DNA of 36,322 nt, from NCBI GenBank assembly GCA_964636385.1, contig CAZWSC010000105.1, positions 1 through 36,322 of the forward strand. The letters run 5' to 3'. A program made the translations under genes and the position numbers. The number at the start of each line of letters is the position of its first letter. Position 1 is the first letter of the stretch. Shown here piece by piece: positions 34,382-36,322 of the stretch. The notes below the pieces were generated by a model, which was not told the origin of the DNA, made no database searches, and worked only from the letters and a program-made list of their open reading frames with translations. The stretch is from CAZWSC01 sp964636385. GTDB taxonomy: Bacteria > Eisenbacteria > RBG-16-71-46 > CAIMUX01.

Positions 34382-35229
34382 CCGGCAGCATCCAGGATCC
34401 CCCGCCCGTCGATGCCCTGCCTGAGCGCGCATACCGTGCTCTTGTGACCTATGACGGCTCAGGATTTCACGGGTGGCAGTTTCAGCCCGGGCTTCCGACA
34501 GTGCAGGGGGCCATCGAGGATGCGCTGTTCGCAATCACAGGGCAGAGAACAAGGGTGCAGGGGGCCGGACGGACGGATGCCGGTGTGCACGCGCTTGGGC
34601 AGGTGGCTGACTTCCGCATCAGGACCCGGATTGTGCCGGAACGAATGGCCAGGGCACTGAACGCTCACCTCCCGGGTTCCGCACGGATACTGGCCGTGGA
34701 AGTCGCCCCGGGCGGATTCTCGGCCCGGTTCAGTGCACGCTTCAGGCGTTACCGCTACCGCATCGACAGGGTGCATACGCCGTTCAACAGGGGGAGGGCG
34801 TACGTTCCCCGGTTCCGGCCGTCCCTCGAGCGGATGCAGGCTGCCCTCGATCCGCTCCCTGGAGAACACGACTTCCAGGCCTTCACAACGCAGCCGGAAG
34901 GTCCTTTCGGCTGCTGTGTGCATTCGCTCTCCTGGGAGGAGCGATCCGGGGGGATCGACTTCACCGTGCAGGCAAACCGGTTCCTCTACCAGATGGTGCG
35001 AATCCTCGTCGGGACCATGCTGGAGATCGGGAGGGGCCGCCTTGAGCCGGAGGAGATGAAGGCGATTCTGCTCGGAAGGGACCGCCGCAGGGCCGGGCCC
35101 CTTGCTCCCGCAGCAGGCCTCTATCTCGAGGAGGTTGGCTACGAGCCTGCGTGGCCGGGCCAATCAGCAGGCTCCGATCCGAAAACCGTGCACGCTCCCC
35201 GTGAGCAGCCACCTTATCGCGAGTCATAG
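34378..35229 (+). CDS. truA: tRNA pseudouridine(38-40) synthase TruA
   Basis: A 283-residue enzyme forming pseudouridine in the anticodon arm. YDGSGFHGWQFQP opens the fold, and the catalytic D67 lies in GAGRTDAGVHA. RYRYRI and FLYQMVRILVGTMLEIGRG are the other family blocks. The TTG start at 34378 overlaps the asd stop (TTGA) and has GGGGAGG nine bases upstream. The last ~25 residues form a polar tail beyond the usual end. It converges with the minus-strand gene, only 7 bases apart. Confidence 0.93.
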   Translation: MTGSIQDPPPVDALPERAYRALVTYDGSGFHGWQFQPGLPTVQGAIEDALFAITGQRTRVQGAGRTDAGVHALGQVADFRIRTRIVPERMARALNAHLPGSARILAVEVAPGGFSARFSARFRRYRYRIDRVHTPFNRGRAYVPRFRPSLERMQAALDPLPGEHDFQAFTTQPEGPFGCCVHSLSWEERSGGIDFTVQANRFLYQMVRILVGTMLEIGRGRLEPEEMKAILLGRDRRRAGPLAPAAGLYLEEVGYEPAWPGQSAGSDPKTVHAPREQPPYRES

Positions 35230-35236
35230 GGGGTTA

Positions 35237-36322
35237 TCACGGCGCCAGGTAGATTGTCTGCAGACGTCTCTGCCCGGCCCCTTCAATCACCAGGTAGTAG
35301 AATCCCGGGGCGGCCCGGCTGCCGGATTGAGTCCGCCGGTTCCACTGAAGCTCAAGAGGAATCCCTGCGCCGGAGTGTCCATCGTACAGGGTGGCGACCC
35401 TCTCGCCGACAAGGTTCAGGATCTCGACAAGAAGATGAGGCTGGCCGCCCAGCGACACCGGCAACAGCACGGAGAGGCGGCACCGTTCCCGCACCGGATG
35501 TGGGAAGGGCCCCCGGATCTCCCAACCATCGCCGAAGATCTCCACGGAAGGGCTGAGCGGGCTCTCGGTTCCCGCAAGATTCACGGCGCTGACGGCTGCA
35601 CGGCGAAGGCGGTGCGGATCCGGATACTCGACCTCGAGGTGTGTGTCTGTGACGATCGCTTCAGTCAGGTTGAACCACTCGGAGTTCCGTCCACTGCCGT
35701 AAACCCGGTATCCGATCACCTGCGGATTCGACGATGGCGCCCATTCGATGCGGGCAGTCTGTTCCCGGATCCACCTGACGGATGGAGCCCCCGGAGGATC
35801 TGGTGGAGCCGGATCCTGATCCTGAGGGGTCCTGAAGGAGATCACCGGCGAGAGCGGCGACTCCTCTCCCCCTGAGTCGATCACCCGCGCGGCTGCGAAG
35901 TACAGCTCACCGGGTATCAGCCCTCCAATCGTGAGCCTTCCTTCCGATCCCGGCGTGCCTGGTAGCGGGGGGTCGGGAGCCTTTGCAGCATCAGGCCATG
36001 TCAACTCAGTAAGCTCGATTGAGGTGACCCCGAACTCGTATTGATGCAGAGCACGCCCTCCTGGTGCGGGCGCCGGGTGGACGAAGATTATCTCCACCTC
36101 GTCCGGACGCGTGTCGCCTATCCAGAGCAGTTCCACTGGCGGTGGTGGAGGCAAAGGATCCGGTTCCGGCTCGGGTTCCGGTTCTGGCTCCGGTTCCGGT
36201 TCTGGCTCCGGCTCCGGTTCTGGAATCGGCTCCGGTTCTGGAATCGTAATTTTTGGAATCACCAACCGGGGTGCCGCGGGTACTGGTTCCTGCTCTGGTT
36301 CTGGCTCCGGCTCTGGTTCTGG
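35237..36322 (-). CDS. Surface protein with Pro-Glu repeat linker, two FN3 domains and C-terminal sorting-like domain (5'-truncated by window edge)
   Basis: The frame is open to the right edge, so the N-terminus lies outside the window; the TTG at 36265 is probably an internal Leu codon (RLVIPK). Visible parts in order: a (PE)n tract, a short APRLVIPKITI break, a second (PE)n tract with a DPLPPPPP end, and an FN3-like domain (VELLWIGDTRP...SPVISFRT). A second FN3 domain follows (PGAPSVRW...SPSVEIF). A C-terminal domain of about 90 residues starts GPFPHPVRERCRLSV and ends GFYYLVIEGAGQRRLQTIYLAP. That domain resembles the type A/FlgD-like sorting domains of the metalloproteases, though its NPNPF-like start is degenerate. 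The PE tracts should form a stiff, acidic rod. Function unknown. Confidence 0.75.
   Translation of the reverse strand, partial: PEPEPEPEPEQEPVPAAPRLVIPKITIPEPEPIPEPEPEPEPEPEPEPEPEPEPDPLPPPPPVELLWIGDTRPDEVEIIFVHPAPAPGGRALHQYEFGVTSIELTELTWPDAAKAPDPPLPGTPGSEGRLTIGGLIPGELYFAAARVIDSGGEESPLSPVISFRTPQDQDPAPPDPPGAPSVRWIREQTARIEWAPSSNPQVIGYRVYGSGRNSEWFNLTEAIVTDTHLEVEYPDPHRLRRAAVSAVNLAGTESPLSPSVEIFGDGWEIRGPFPHPVRERCRLSVLLPVSLGGQPHLLVEILNLVGERVATLYDGHSGAGIPLELQWNRRTQSGSRAAPGFYYLVIEGAGQRRLQTIYLAP
36161..36244. repeat. Hexanucleotide repeats encoding Pro-Glu tract
   Basis: Tandem six-base units of the form GGTTCC / GGCTCC / GGTTCT (plus strand) encode Glu-Pro dipeptides on the minus strand, with one Ile-Pro variation near 36220. 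The unit is a multiple of three, so changes in copy number would alter linker length but not frame. Confidence 0.8.
36284..36322. repeat. Second hexanucleotide Pro-Glu repeat tract, continuing past the edge
   Basis: The same GGTTCT/GGCTCC-type units as at 36161-36244, separated from them by about 40 bases of non-repeat sequence. The tract runs to the end of the window, so its full length is unknown. Confidence 0.75.

Noticed and set aside
36161..36322. CRISPR-like or satellite array
   Set aside because: The six-base units lie in one reading frame and encode Pro-Glu; there are no spacers of unique sequence.

Overview
The window is a GC-rich, gene-dense bacterial chromosome segment. It carries mostly housekeeping genes in tightly overlapping operons, with a few secreted or cell-surface genes that hint at lineage. 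Three things point to the FCB superphylum, most likely an uncultured candidate phylum such as Eisenbacteria or Krumholzibacteriota; this placement is inference. First, three proteins end in a FlgD-like / type IX-secretion-like C-terminal domain. Second, a lipoprotein has the 'GGPxDTxPP' start of Bacteroidetes-type SbsA-Ig proteins. Third, SecA carries the long preprotein-crosslinking-domain insertion typical of Bacteroidetes-like SecA.

Layout, left to right. (1) 1-387 is a control region with a good sigma-54-type -24/-12 element and an upstream inverted repeat. It leads into a three-gene operon at 388-4267: a BON-domain protein, a TPR protein, and a membrane protein whose N-terminal domain looks like a PP2C phosphatase without its metal-binding aspartates, followed by one TM helix and PEGA repeats. 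(2) 4304-8307 holds two tandem paralogous secreted zinc metalloproteases (HExxH). Each has its own, nearly superimposable promoter and a conserved 5'-UTR stem-loop. A run of hairpins follows. (3) comEC (DNA-uptake channel). (4) A purine block, purN, purC, purH and guaA, in which purN looks leaderless. (5) An Slt-type lytic transglycosylase and a small DGK1/dolichol-kinase-type membrane protein. (6) secA with a clear sigma-70 promoter, then xerC-hslV-hslU. (7) An argF, SbsA-Ig lipoprotein, dapF, dapA, dapB operon (arginine and lysine/meso-DAP synthesis). (8) rpsT on the minus strand, divergent from lnt-rlmI-asd-truA. (9) At the right edge, a minus-strand 5'-truncated surface protein with a Pro-Glu repeat linker, two FN3 domains and a C-terminal sorting-like domain.

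Functionally, much of the window serves the envelope and its precursors: SecA export, Lnt lipoprotein maturation, Slt turnover, and DapA/B/F plus Asd for meso-DAP. The purine block covers late IMP and GMP synthesis. I saw no tRNA, rRNA, insertion sequence, prophage or CRISPR array. The features least explained by known families are the sigma-54-linked BON/TPR/pseudo-PP2C-PEGA operon, the duplicated promoter/leader module of the metalloproteases, and a four-cysteine insertion in SecA.
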